DNA from: Cupriavidus necator N-1
GTDB taxonomy: Bacteria; Pseudomonadota; Gammaproteobacteria; Burkholderiales; Burkholderiaceae
Direction: 5' to 3'
Assembly: GCF_000219215.1 (NCBI RefSeq)
Contig: NC_015726.1
Span: 2,542,001 to 2,606,000, forward strand
DNA length: 64,000 nucleotides
Shown: positions 26,819 to 35,403 of the stretch, piece after piece
Layout: every line of letters starts with the position of its first letter
Numbering within the stretch: position 1 is the stretch's first letter
The notes under the pieces: generated by a model
Database searches by the model: none
What the model saw: the letters and a program-made list of their open reading frames with translations, nothing else
Told to the model about the DNA's origin: nothing
Made by a program: the position numbers and the translations under genes

Positions 26819-27031
26819 TTGACTAAGATCGTCTTGAAACCCGGTGAGCCCGTTGAAGTTGCGATGCGGCGTTTCCGTCGCGCCATTCTGCAGACTGGCC
26901 TGATCGTTGAACTCAAGAGCCGCACCGCTTACGAGAAGCCGACGACCGAGCGCAAGCGCAAGAAGAAGGCCGCCGAAGCACGTCTGCGCAAGCGCCTGCG
27001 CATGCAGATGCTGCCGAAGAAGATGTACTGA
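26819..27031 (+). CDS. rpsU: 30S ribosomal protein S21 (bS21) paralogue, TTG start
   Basis: The 70-residue basic protein has the S21 signature [10 protein letters not shown] near the N-terminus, [21 protein letters not shown] in the middle and the terminal LPKKMY. S21 sits near the 3' end of 16S rRNA and assists initiation on mRNAs. The only start that gives the conserved N-terminus [15 protein letters not shown] is a TTG, preceded by AAAGGA at good spacing. Related bacteria often carry more than one rpsU; this sequence looks like an alternative paralogue rather than the copy usually linked to dnaG and rpoD. A terminator follows. Confidence 0.92.
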   Translation: MTKIVLKPGEPVEVAMRRFRRAILQTGLIVELKSRTAYEKPTTERKRKKKAAEARLRKRLRMQMLPKKMY

Positions 27032-27067
27032 TCCAGTACGCTTCGCCGCCCGGCACCGCCGGGCAAG

Positions 27068-27097
27068 AAAAACCGCCAGTTCGCTGGCGGTTTTTTT
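27068..27097 (+). terminator. Rho-independent terminator of rpsU
   Basis: Stem ACCGCCAG / CTGGCGGT with TTCG tetraloop, A-rich on the left and seven T on the right. Confidence 0.93.
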
Positions 27098-27233
27098 ATG
27101 CCCGCGCGCCAGGCCGGCCCCGCTGCGCTTTGCGGCCGCGGCTTTTTTGCTGCACTGCGCCACCTGAGCGTTGCGCCGATGACCGGCATAATGGCGGATA
27201 TTGCGCCCGTGCGGCGCCACACCGGACCCTGCC

Positions 27234-28145
27234 TTGACTGCCATCCTAGAGTTGCGCAAGGTGCGCAAGCAATACGGCGACACGGTCGTGGTCGACGACC
27301 TCGATCTCCAGGTATTTCGCGGCCAGTGCTTCGGCCTGCTGGGCCCCAACGGCGCCGGCAAGACCACCACGCTGCGCCTGCTGCTGGGCCTGACCACGCC
27401 CATGGCCGGCACGCTCACGCTGTGCGGCGAACCCATCCCCGAGCGCGCGCCGCAGGCGCGCATGCGCGTGGGCGTGGTGCCGCAGTTCGACAACCTCGAC
27501 CCGGATTTTTCGGTGATCGAGAACCTGCGCATCTTCGGGCGCTACTTCGGGCTGTCGTCGGCCGAGATCGAGCGGCGCGTGCCGATGCTGCTGGAATTCG
27601 CCCGGCTGGAGAACCGCGCCGATGCCCAGGTGCGCGACCTCTCCGGCGGCATGCGCCGGCGCCTGACCGTCGCACGCGCGCTGATCAACGACCCTGACCT
27701 GCTGGTGATGGACGAGCCCACCACCGGCCTGGACCCGCAGGCGCGCCACCTGATCTGGGAGCGCCTGAAGTCGCTGATGGCCAGCGGCAAGACCATCCTG
27801 CTGACCACGCACTTCATGGAAGAGGCCGAACGGCTGTGCAACTACCTGTGCGTGATCGACGGCGGGCGCAAGATTGCCGAAGGCAAGCCGCACGAGTTGA
27901 TCGACAGCCAGATCGGCTGCGACGTGGTCGAGGTCTATGGCGATGAACTGGACACGCTGCGCGGCAGCCTGACGCCGCTGGCGCAACGTACTGAAATGAG
28001 CGGCGAGACGCTGTTCTGCTATGTGCGCGAGCCCGCCCCGCTGCTGGCGGCGCTGCACGGCAGGAGCGGCGTGCGCTACCTGCACCGCCCGGCCAACCTG
28101 GAGGACGTGTTCCTCAAGCTGACCGGCCGCGAGATGCGGGACTGA
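27234..28145 (+). CDS. ABC transporter ATP-binding protein, NodI/DrrA family
   Basis: The 303-residue ATPase has Walker [10 protein letters not shown] (37-45), signature [15 protein letters not shown], Walker [14 protein letters not shown] and the H-loop [13 protein letters not shown]. The closest recognisable type is NodI, the exporter ATPase of rhizobia, and the DrrA drug-export ATPases. No ATG lies near the expected N-terminus. A TTG at 27234 gives (M)TAILELRKV; another TTG at 27201 would add 11 residues. It is followed 14 bp later by its permease, so the pair forms a complete ABC-2 exporter of unknown substrate. Confidence 0.85.
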   Translation: MTAILELRKVRKQYGDTVVVDDLDLQVFRGQCFGLLGPNGAGKTTTLRLLLGLTTPMAGTLTLCGEPIPERAPQARMRVGVVPQFDNLDPDFSVIENLRIFGRYFGLSSAEIERRVPMLLEFARLENRADAQVRDLSGGMRRRLTVARALINDPDLLVMDEPTTGLDPQARHLIWERLKSLMASGKTILLTTHFMEEAERLCNYLCVIDGGRKIAEGKPHELIDSQIGCDVVEVYGDELDTLRGSLTPLAQRTEMSGETLFCYVREPAPLLAALHGRSGVRYLHRPANLEDVFLKLTGREMRD

Positions 28146-28159
28146 ACCGAGGGACTGAC

Positions 28160-29023
28160 ATGAGCGAACAGGATCCCCGCGCGGATACCACCACTGCCCC
28201 CGCGGCCGCTGGCGGCCACGCTGCCGCGGCACCGCGCCAGCGCTATCCGCAGCCGCTGCTGCCGCGCAACCTGCGCAACTGGATGATGGTCTGGTACCGC
28301 AACTACATGGTGTGGAAGAAGCTGGCCATCCCGTCGATGATCGGCAACCTCGCGGACCCCATGATCTACCTGTTCGGCCTCGGCCTCGGGCTGGGGCTGA
28401 TGGTGGGCCAGGTCAACGGCGTGTCGTATATCGCCTTCCTGGCCGCCGGCACCACCGCGTCCAGCGTGATGATGTCGGCCAGCTTCGAGTCGATGTATTC
28501 CGCGTTCTCGCGCATGCACGTGCAGCGCACCTGGGAGGCGATCATGCATGCCCCGCTGACGCTGGGCGACGTGGTGCTGGGCGAGATCGCCTGGGCCGCC
28601 AGCAAGGCGGTGCTGTCCGGGCTGGCCATCATGCTGGTGGCGGGCGCGCTCGGCTATGCACAGATGCCCGGCGCGCTGCTGGCGCTGCCGGTGATCGTGC
28701 TGGCCGGCATTGCCTTTGCCGCGCTGGCGATGATCGTCACCGCGCTGGCGCCCAGCTACGACTTCTTCATGTTCTACCAGACCCTGGTGATGACGCCGAT
28801 GCTGCTGCTGTCCGGCGTGTTCTTCCCGCTGGAACAGTTGCCCGAAGGCGTGCAGGCAGCCACCAAGGTACTGCCGCTAGCGCATGCAGTGGCGCTGATC
28901 CGGCCGCTGATGCTGGGCCGTCCGTCGGAGGATGTCGGCCTGCACCTGGCGGTGCTGGGCGCCTATGCAGTGGTGGCGCTGGTGGTATGCCTCGTGCTGC
29001 TGCGGCGCCGGCTGCTGCGCTAA
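28160..29023 (+). CDS. ABC-2 type permease, NodJ family
   Basis: The 287-residue membrane protein has six predicted helices and the ABC-2 domain. A cytoplasmic Ala/Pro-rich N-terminus (about 40 aa) precedes the first helix. The segment MMSASFESMYSAFSRMHVQRTWEAIMHAPLT corresponds to the conserved ABC-2 loop, abbreviated here as MSASFESMYSAFSRM. NodJ-like spacing and pairing with the NodI-like ATPase support an exporter of a lipid-linked or saccharide compound, but no nodulation genes are present. The substrate is unknown. Confidence 0.85.
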   Translation: MSEQDPRADTTTAPAAAGGHAAAAPRQRYPQPLLPRNLRNWMMVWYRNYMVWKKLAIPSMIGNLADPMIYLFGLGLGLGLMVGQVNGVSYIAFLAAGTTASSVMMSASFESMYSAFSRMHVQRTWEAIMHAPLTLGDVVLGEIAWAASKAVLSGLAIMLVAGALGYAQMPGALLALPVIVLAGIAFAALAMIVTALAPSYDFFMFYQTLVMTPMLLLSGVFFPLEQLPEGVQAATKVLPLAHAVALIRPLMLGRPSEDVGLHLAVLGAYAVVALVVCLVLLRRRLLR

Positions 29024-29042
29024 GACTGCCGCATGCCGGGCT

Positions 29043-29230
29043 TCAGGCGCTGCCCGCCAGCTTGAGCCCGGCAATTCCGCACACAATCAGGCCGATGCAG
29101 GCCAGCCGCGCCGCGGTGGAAGAGTATGATGCCGAGGATCGCGGTGCCGCGTAAAACCTTCGGTGTACTTCAGCCCGATCGCCCATACCACCTCGAACAG
29201 CCCTGCCAGGGCCAGCAGTGTCCATGCCAT
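29043..29230 (-). pseudogene. Decayed SMR-family transporter gene (sugE/gdx-like) with internal deletions
   Basis: Read on the minus strand from an ATG at 29230, the first 28 codons give [20 protein letters not shown] followed by KYTEGFTR, a normal SugE N-terminus. The next recognisable piece, [10 protein letters not shown], is in a different frame. The C-terminal piece [20 protein letters not shown] is in the third frame and ends at a stop at 29043. An intact gene is about 315 bp; only 188 bp remain. A central deletion of about 40 codons and a second smaller deletion explain the pattern. SugE/Gdx proteins export guanidinium or quaternary cations; this copy cannot be functional. Confidence 0.85.
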
Positions 29231-29286
29231 TTCGATTTCTCGGATTGCGTCGTAACGTGCGCAACGATAGCGGAGATTCCGCCCCC

Positions 29287-29532
29287 TTGCAGCGCGCCAT
29301 CCTGGCGCTGGCGGCCGCATGCGCCACGACGTCGCTGGCGGGTTGCATGGTGATGGCGGTGGGCAGTGCCGCGGTGTCGACGGTGGCTACCGTCGGATCA
29401 GCCGCCGTCAGCGTGGCGACGACCGCGGTCAGCACCACCTACGACGTCACGGCCGCAGGTGTGAAGGCCGTGGCCGGCAGCGACGAACCCGCGCCGCCCC
29501 CGCCGCCACAACCAGCACAGCCGGCGCAGTAA
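29287..29532 (+). CDS. Small putative lipoprotein
   Basis: Reading from a TTG at 29287 gives [20 protein letters not shown], an ideal lipoprotein signal with lipobox LAGC and lipidated Cys20. A repetitive Val/Ala/Thr/Ser-rich mature part and a Pro/Gln-rich tail follow (81 aa in total). The frame is also open back to a GTG at 29218, which would overlap the start of the decayed sugE gene on the other strand and place the signal too far in. Function is unknown. It ends 4 bp from the convergent metZ stop. Confidence 0.6.
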   Translation: MQRAILALAAACATTSLAGCMVMAVGSAAVSTVATVGSAAVSVATTAVSTTYDVTAAGVKAVAGSDEPAPPPPPQPAQPAQ

Positions 29533-29536
29533 GCCC

Positions 29537-30742
29537 TCAGTCGCCCAGGCCGCGCAGCAGGTCGGCCTTCAGGTCCCCGACCGACTCCAGCCCCACCGCC
29601 AGGCGGATCAGCCCTTCGCCCACGCCCGCGGCCGCCTTGGCCTCGGGGCTCACGCGCGCGTGCGTGGTGGTGTACGGGTGCGTGATGGTGGTGCGGGTGT
29701 CGCCCAGGTTTCCGGTGATCGAGCACAGCCGGGTGTTGTCGATCACGCGCCAGGCATTGGCGCGCTGCTGCTCGGGCGTGGCGCCCTTCAGCTCGAACGA
29801 CACGATCGCGCCGCCGCCGCTTTGCTGGCGCATGGCGATCTCGTGCTGCGGGTGCGACTTCAGCGCGGGGTGGAACACACGCGCCACCGCCGGGTGCGAT
29901 TCCAGGAACTGCGCCAGCGCCAGCGCGCTGGCCGAATGGCGTTCCATGCGGATTGCCAGCGTCTCCATGCCCTTGAGCAGCACCCAGGCGTTGAAGGCCG
30001 ACAGCGTCGGGCCGGCGGTGCGAACGAACGGGAACACCTTGCCCATGATGAAGTCGTGCGTGCCCAGCACCGCGCCGCCCAGCACGCGGCCCTGGCCGTC
30101 GATATGCTTGGTGGCCGAATGCACCACGATGTCGGCACCGAACTTCATCGGCTGCTGCAGCGCCGGCGAACAGAAGCAGTTGTCGACCACCAGCAGGGCG
30201 TTCGCGTTGTGCGCGATGTCGGCCACGGCGGCAATGTCGGCCACTTCGGTCAGCGGGTTCGAGGGCGTTTCCAGGAAGAACAGTTTCGTGTTCGGGCGCA
30301 CCGCGGCACGCCACGCGTTCAGGTCGCTCGGGTCGACGAAGGTGGTCTCGACGCCGAACTTCGAGAAGATATTGCCGAACAGCGTCATGGTCGAGCCGAA
30401 GATCGCGCGCGAGCTGACCAGGTGGTCACCCGCCTGCATCGACGACAGCACCACCGACAGGATCGCGCTCATGCCCGAGGCGGTCGCCATGCAGGCCTGC
30501 GCGCCTTCCAGCGCGGCCAGGCGCGACTGGAACATCGACACCGTGGGGTTGGTGAAGCGCGAGTAGGTGAAGCCCTCTTCCGAGTTGGCGAAGCGTTCGG
30601 CGGCCTCGGCCGCGCTGTTGAAGCAGAAGCTCGAGGTCAGGTAGATGGCCTCGGAGTGCTCCATGAATTCGCTGCGCAGCGTGCCGGCGCGCACGCCGAG
30701 GGTGTCGATGCCGAGCGATTCGGGGTTGAGCGGTTCGTTCAT
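29537..30742 (-). CDS. metZ: O-succinylhomoserine sulfhydrylase
   Basis: The enzyme (401 aa) is a PLP-dependent Cys/Met-metabolism lyase that makes homocysteine from O-succinylhomoserine and sulfide, bypassing cystathionine. The PLP lysine is Lys212 in HSATKHIDGQG. Other family segments are YSRFTNPTV and the C-terminal LIRLAVGLES. Length and context (downstream of purF, as in pseudomonads and other betaproteobacteria) support MetZ over MetB or MetC. A structured RNA region and terminator separate it from purF. Confidence 0.93.
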   Translation of the reverse strand: MNEPLNPESLGIDTLGVRAGTLRSEFMEHSEAIYLTSSFCFNSAAEAAERFANSEEGFTYSRFTNPTVSMFQSRLAALEGAQACMATASGMSAILSVVLSSMQAGDHLVSSRAIFGSTMTLFGNIFSKFGVETTFVDPSDLNAWRAAVRPNTKLFFLETPSNPLTEVADIAAVADIAHNANALLVVDNCFCSPALQQPMKFGADIVVHSATKHIDGQGRVLGGAVLGTHDFIMGKVFPFVRTAGPTLSAFNAWVLLKGMETLAIRMERHSASALALAQFLESHPAVARVFHPALKSHPQHEIAMRQQSGGGAIVSFELKGATPEQQRANAWRVIDNTRLCSITGNLGDTRTTITHPYTTTHARVSPEAKAAAGVGEGLIRLAVGLESVGDLKADLLRGLGD

Positions 30743-30825
30743 GCTGGTGGGGCGCGGTCGTACCCGCGCGAATGCGATGGTTTCGACGAGCCGGCGCCGG
30801 CCAGGTGGACAGGCGCGCGGCCATG

Positions 30826-30865
30826 AAAAAAGCCCGTGCGATCGGGTGGTCGGATCGACGGGCTT
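30826..30865 (-). terminator. Intrinsic terminator in the purF-metZ gap
   Basis: On the minus strand: AAGCCCGT plus CGATC pairs with GATCG plus ACGGGCTT (13 bp with one bulged C) and six T follow. It lies 83 bp upstream of the metZ start codon and 218 bp after purF. Confidence 0.85.
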
Positions 30866-31024
30866 GCTGTTCTGCGAATGGCCTTCGGCTTCAGGCTGTG
30901 GCGGCCGGCTTCCGGAAATCGCTGCGCCGCGAAGGCACTGCGCATCGGGAATCGTTGCTGACCGCCATCTCTTTAGCTGTTTCGGGCTGGACCCGCGTCC
31001 GCAAGCTGACTATCAAATCGACGC
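30826..31024 (-). ncRNA. Candidate structured RNA between purF and metZ (independent sRNA, possibly 6S-like, or metZ leader)
   Basis: A promoter at 31031-31059 and a terminator at 30826-30865 delimit about 200 nt of RNA with no convincing coding frame. The central part can fold into a long hairpin. TGGCGGTC pairs with GGCCGCCA (8 bp), TTCC pairs with GGAA inside it, and GTGCC/GGCGC closes a short loop. Single-stranded flanks and a weaker outer pairing TGCGGA/TTCGCA surround it. A rod with a central bubble resembles 6S RNA in outline, but I cannot confirm a family. A riboswitch or attenuator for metZ is the main alternative. Confidence 0.5.
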
Positions 31025-31030
31025 CCGGCC

Positions 31031-31059
31031 ATGTTACGGCCGGGCTCCGCATTCGTCAA
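31031..31059 (-). promoter_or_regulatory. Sigma-70 promoter in the purF-metZ gap
   Basis: On the minus strand: TTGACG, exactly 17 bp, TAACAT. It starts just 24 bp after the purF stop and would transcribe the structured RNA region. Confidence 0.75.
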
Positions 31060-31082
31060 CGCGCGGACAGCGGCGGCACGGC

Positions 31083-32612
31083 TTACTCGTTGCCGCCGGA
31101 GCGCTGCAGGTGCAGTTGCGAGCGCTCGGTGTCGCCATTGGTGCCGTCGCGGTCGGCCTGGCTGCGCGCCGTTTCCAGGCGGTTCAGGTAGGCCTCGTCG
31201 ATATCGCCGGTGATGTAGCGGCCATCGAAGCATGAAGCATCGAAGTCCTTCAGCGCCGGGTTGATGTCGCGCACGGCCTGCTTCATCGCTTCCACGTCCT
31301 GGTACACCAGCTTGTCCGCGCCGATGATCTTCGCGATCTCTTCGTGGGTGCGGTTATGGGCCACCAGCTCGCTGCGGGTCGGCATGTCGATGCCGTACAC
31401 GTTGGGGTACTTCACCGGCGGCGCGGCCGAGGCGAAGATCACCTTGTTGGCGCCGGCGTCGCGCGCCATCTGCACGATCTCGAACGAGGTGGTGCCGCGC
31501 ACGATCGAGTCATCGACGATCAGCACGTTCTTGCCCTTGAACTCCACACCCATGGCGTTGAGCTTCTGGCGCACCGACTTCTTGCGCACCGCCTGGCCGG
31601 GCATGATGAAGGTGCGGCCGACGTAGCGGTTCTTGAAGAAGCCTTCGCGGTAGTTCACGCCCAGGCGGTTGGCCACCTGCATCGCGGCCGGACGGCTGGA
31701 ATCGGGAATCGGCATGACCACGTCGATGTCGCCGGCCGACACTTCCTGGCGAATCTTCTCGGCTAGGTAGTCGCCCATGCGCAGGCGCGCGTCATAGACC
31801 GGCACGCCGTCGATGCACGAATCCGGGCGGGCCAGGTAGACGTACTCGAAAATGCACGGCGTCAGCACCGCGTTCTCGGCGCACAGCTTGGTATAGAGCT
31901 TGCCGTCCAGGTCGATGAAGATGGCCTCGCCCGGCGCCACGTCGCGCTCGAGCTTGTAGCCGATGCCTTCCAGCGCCACGGACTCGGATGCCACCATCCA
32001 TTCCTTGCCGGTCGGGGTCTCGACGCTGCCCAGGCACAGCGGGCGGATGCCGAACGGGTCGCGCACGGCCAGCATGCCGTAGCCGGCGATCTGCGCGGCG
32101 ATGGCGTACGAACCGCGCACGCGGCGGTGCAGGCCACTGACCGCCGTGAAGATGGTGTCCGGGTCCAGCGCCATGCCGTTGCTGGCGCGCTGCAGCTCGT
32201 CGGCCAGCACGTTCAGCAGCACTTCGGTGTCCGAATGCGTGTTGATGTGGCGGCGGTCGCGGCGGAACATCTCCTCGCGCAGCTGCTCCCAGTTGGTCAG
32301 GTTGCCGTTATGCGCCAGGATCACGCCATAGGGCGCGTTCACGTAGAACGGCTGCGCTTCTTCCTCGCTGGATGCCGAGCCGGCGGTCGGATAGCGCACC
32401 TGGCCGATACCGGCGGCGCCAGGCAGGCTGCGCATGTTGCGCGTGCGGAAGACATCGCGCACCAGGCCGTTGGCCTTGTGCATGTGGAAAGTACTGCCGT
32501 TGGCGGTGGCGATGCCGGCAGCATCCTGTCCGCGATGTTGCAACAACAGCAGGCTGTCGTAAATCAATTGGTTGACAGGCGTGGCTGAAACCACACCGAC
32601 GATACCGCACAT
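31083..32612 (-). CDS. purF: Amidophosphoribosyltransferase
   Basis: The first enzyme of purine synthesis (509 aa) uses glutamine and PRPP to make phosphoribosylamine. The N-terminal nucleophile Cys follows the initiator Met directly (MCGIVGVVS), so the start is the ATG at 32612 rather than an ATG two codons upstream. The glutaminase domain (about 1-230) precedes the phosphoribosyltransferase domain, with PRPP motif VLIVDDSIVRGTTS. It lies after cvpA, an order conserved in proteobacteria. Confidence 0.96.
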   Translation of the reverse strand: MCGIVGVVSATPVNQLIYDSLLLLQHRGQDAAGIATANGSTFHMHKANGLVRDVFRTRNMRSLPGAAGIGQVRYPTAGSASSEEEAQPFYVNAPYGVILAHNGNLTNWEQLREEMFRRDRRHINTHSDTEVLLNVLADELQRASNGMALDPDTIFTAVSGLHRRVRGSYAIAAQIAGYGMLAVRDPFGIRPLCLGSVETPTGKEWMVASESVALEGIGYKLERDVAPGEAIFIDLDGKLYTKLCAENAVLTPCIFEYVYLARPDSCIDGVPVYDARLRMGDYLAEKIRQEVSAGDIDVVMPIPDSSRPAAMQVANRLGVNYREGFFKNRYVGRTFIMPGQAVRKKSVRQKLNAMGVEFKGKNVLIVDDSIVRGTTSFEIVQMARDAGANKVIFASAAPPVKYPNVYGIDMPTRSELVAHNRTHEEIAKIIGADKLVYQDVEAMKQAVRDINPALKDFDASCFDGRYITGDIDEAYLNRLETARSQADRDGTNGDTERSQLHLQRSGGNE

Positions 32613-32715
32613 TGCCAAGCTCCCAGGAAAGGCTTTGAATCAGGGGGCGCAGCCTGGTCCGGAAATCCCCCGGACCAAAGGCCTGCGTACTACCGACCGG
32701 GCACCATGCCCGGCT

Positions 32716-33213
32716 TCATGTCTTGACGTACTTCGCCAGCTCCGGCGGCAGCCATGGCTTCACCGATTCCATGGCCTGCATCACATAAGGGCGGCTCACC
32801 GCGTCGCGCCAGAACGGTTCTTCCGGCAATTTCGTCAAGCTGGCCAGCGTGACCATCACCATCACCAGCAGCACGCCGCGCAGCAGGCCGAACACCAGTC
32901 CCAGCCCGCGGTCGGCGGGCTTGAGCCCGGTGCTCTCCAGCAGCTGCCCGACCACCATGCCGGCCAGCGAGGCGCCCAGCACGGTGCCGATCAGCAGCAC
33001 CACGAAGCCCAGCGCATGGCGCGCCAGCTCGCCGCCAGGCATCGATTCAGGCATCCAGCCCGCGGCCACCGCGCCATAGCGGAACGCCACCCAGAACGCC
33101 ACCACCCAGCCGATCAGCGAGAGCACCTCGCGCACCAGGCCGCGCAGCACGCCGAGCACGCCCGAGGCCAGCAGGATGAAGACCACGGCATAGTCGAAGA
33201 AAGTCGGCTGCAT
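32716..33213 (-). CDS. cvpA: CvpA family membrane protein
   Basis: The 165-residue inner-membrane protein has four hydrophobic segments and the CvpA motif DYAVVFILLASGVLGVLRGL near the N-terminus. CvpA is required for colicin V production in E. coli and affects envelope homeostasis; the molecular activity is not settled. It stands directly upstream of purF, as in E. coli and Pseudomonas. Confidence 0.9.
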   Translation of the reverse strand: MQPTFFDYAVVFILLASGVLGVLRGLVREVLSLIGWVVAFWVAFRYGAVAAGWMPESMPGGELARHALGFVVLLIGTVLGASLAGMVVGQLLESTGLKPADRGLGLVFGLLRGVLLVMVMVTLASLTKLPEEPFWRDAVSRPYVMQAMESVKPWLPPELAKYVKT

Positions 33214-33255
33214 CGTTGCTTGCGGCCGGGCACAGGCGCCGGCCGTGCTTGCCCC

Positions 33256-33984
33256 TTACTGTTCCACGACCTTCGAGGTCAGCCCCACCGCGCGCACGCG
33301 CTTGTCGGCGGCGTCGGCGGCGTCACGGTCGCTGAAGGGGCCGGCACGCAGCAGGATGCGCTCGCCATCGGCCAGCATTTTCTTTTCGACATAGGCCGGG
33401 ACCTTGCTCGCCTTGAGCTTGGCCAGCCAGCCCTTGGCGCGCTCTTCGGAAGAAAAGGCGCCGATCAGGATCAGGTACTTGCCGCTGCCCGGCAGCTTGG
33501 CTTCGGGCTTGGCTTCAGCCCGTTGCGCGGGCTTGTCCGCGGCGGCTGCGGCGGTGGCCGCAGGCTTGGGCGCGCTGACGATTTCCTCGCCGGCGTCCAG
33601 CGCCTCGGCATCATTGCGCGCCGCCGGCGTAGGCGGCAGCGGGTCGGCCTTGCGCGGCTCGACGCGGGGCTTCTGCGCCCCCTGCGCGCCCGTGACCCCG
33701 TTTGCGACCTTTACCGAGACGTCCTCGGACACCGGCCGCGGCTTGGTCTCGAACACGATCGGCAGCACGATCACGGCGGCCACCATCAGCACCACGGCGC
33801 CGATCAGGCGGCGGCGCGCGCGCTGCTTCTGCGGAAATTCGGGGTCGAGCGTATCGTCGGCATAGTCATCGGCCAGACGGCGCGACGAGGCAATGCCTGC
33901 ACCCGTGTCGGTGCGCTGGCGCCGCGCACGCTCGGGTGCCGGGTCGTTGCCCTTGCGGGAAGAAAACAGCGAAAGCAGGCCCAT
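33256..33984 (-). CDS. SPOR-domain (DedD-like) membrane protein
   Basis: The 242-residue protein has one membrane helix near residues 55-75 (LIGAVVLMVAAVIVLPIVF), a Pro/Ala/Lys-rich linker and a C-terminal SPOR domain (about 165-242, GKYLILIGAFSSEERAKGWL). SPOR domains bind denuded septal peptidoglycan, so it probably acts at division sites. I prefer the ATG at 33984 (MGLLSLFSSRK); an ATG at 34038 would add 18 residues. Neither has a strong Shine-Dalgarno. The context folC-SPOR-cvpA is conserved. Confidence 0.85.
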   Translation of the reverse strand: MGLLSLFSSRKGNDPAPERARRQRTDTGAGIASSRRLADDYADDTLDPEFPQKQRARRRLIGAVVLMVAAVIVLPIVFETKPRPVSEDVSVKVANGVTGAQGAQKPRVEPRKADPLPPTPAARNDAEALDAGEEIVSAPKPAATAAAAADKPAQRAEAKPEAKLPGSGKYLILIGAFSSEERAKGWLAKLKASKVPAYVEKKMLADGERILLRAGPFSDRDAADAADKRVRAVGLTSKVVEQ

Positions 33985-34092
33985 AGATTGGTTCGGTGAT
34001 ACGGCCTTGTGGGGCCGCTCGTTGCGTTTGCCGCTCATTGATCGGCCAAGGCCGCCGGGGTTGCCAGGTCAGCGGGCGCCGGGGCGCCTGCT

Positions 34093-35403
34093 TCAGTTAG
34101 CCTGCGTGGCACGATAGGCCATCACGCCGGCGACGGTATAGAACGATCCGAAGACCAGAATTCTATCATTCTCGGTGGCTCGCTCGATGGCATCGCGGAA
34201 TGCCGCCTCGGGGCTGGAAAAGCAGGCCGCGGTGGCGTCCGGCCCGGGGCGGAATCCGCCCGCGTCCAGCTTGGCCAGCAGGTCCGCGGCACTGGCGGCG
34301 CGCTCGGTCGGCAGGTCGCACAGGCACCAGTGGTCGACCTTGTCGGCCACGTGCTGCAGCACCCCGGCGATGTCCTTGTCCTGCATCGCGCCGAACACCG
34401 CATAGGTGTAGCGGAAGAACCCCATGTTCTCCAGGTTTTGCCCCAGCGTGGCCGCCGCATGCGGATTGTGCGCCACGTCCAGAATCACCGCCGGGCGCCC
34501 CGGCAGCACCTGGAAGCGTCCCGGCAGCTCGACAAAGGCCAGCCCGTTGCGCACTTCCTGTGCGCTGACCGGCAGGCGCGGGCGCATGGCCTGCAGCGCG
34601 GCCAGCGCCGCCGCCGCGTTGAGCAGCTGGTTGGCCCCGCGCAGCGCCGGGTAGCCCAGGCCGTTAAGCTTGCGCCCGCCGCCGCTCCAGTCCCATTGCT
34701 GGCGCTCCTGGCCCTTGGCGGCGTGGAAATGGTAATCGCGCCCCACCAGCCACAACTCGGCGCCGACCGCTTCGGCGTGCGCCACCAGCGACTTGGGCGG
34801 CATCGGGTCGCCACAGATCGCGGGCACGCCCGGGCGGAAGATGCCGGCCTTCTCGAAGCCGATTTCCTCGCGCGTATGGCCCAGGTACTGGGTATGGTCG
34901 ATATCGACGCTGGTAACGATGGCGCAGTCGGTATCGATTACGTTGACCGCGTCCAGCCGCCCGCCCAGGCCTACTTCCAGGATGATCGCGTCCAGCCCGG
35001 CCGCGGCGAAGGCATGGATGATCGCCAGCGTGGTGAACTCGAAGTACGTCAGGCTGACCGGGTCGGCAAAGCTGTTGCGTGCGCGCTCGACCGCCTCGAA
35101 ATGCGGCAGCAGCTGCGCATCGGTGGCGATCTCGCCATTGATGCGGGCGCGCTCGTTGAACGAGATCAGGTGCGGCGAGGTATGGCAGCCCACCTTGTAG
35201 CCGGCCTCCAGCAGGATGCGCTCTAGCATCGCGCAGGTAGAGCCCTTGCCGTTGGTGCCGCCCACCGTGAACACCACAGCGTCGATGCGCAGCCCGAGGG
35301 CCTCCTTCACGCGCGTGATGCGCGCCAGGCCCATATCGATGCCCACGGGATGGGCGGTTTCGAGATGGGCAAGCCATTCGGGGAGCGTATGGAAGACAGG
35401 CAT
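34093..35403 (-). CDS. folC: Bifunctional folylpolyglutamate/dihydrofolate synthase
   Basis: The 436-residue ATP-dependent ligase adds glutamate to dihydropteroate and to reduced folates. The P-loop GTNGKGST is at residues 49-56. The Mur-ligase-like central domain carries LEVGLGGRLDAVN. The C-terminal domain contains ILDVAHNPHAA. It sits between accD and the SPOR-domain gene on the same strand. Confidence 0.94.
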   Translation of the reverse strand: MPVFHTLPEWLAHLETAHPVGIDMGLARITRVKEALGLRIDAVVFTVGGTNGKGSTCAMLERILLEAGYKVGCHTSPHLISFNERARINGEIATDAQLLPHFEAVERARNSFADPVSLTYFEFTTLAIIHAFAAAGLDAIILEVGLGGRLDAVNVIDTDCAIVTSVDIDHTQYLGHTREEIGFEKAGIFRPGVPAICGDPMPPKSLVAHAEAVGAELWLVGRDYHFHAAKGQERQQWDWSGGGRKLNGLGYPALRGANQLLNAAAALAALQAMRPRLPVSAQEVRNGLAFVELPGRFQVLPGRPAVILDVAHNPHAAATLGQNLENMGFFRYTYAVFGAMQDKDIAGVLQHVADKVDHWCLCDLPTERAASAADLLAKLDAGGFRPGPDATAACFSSPEAAFRDAIERATENDRILVFGSFYTVAGVMAYRATQAN

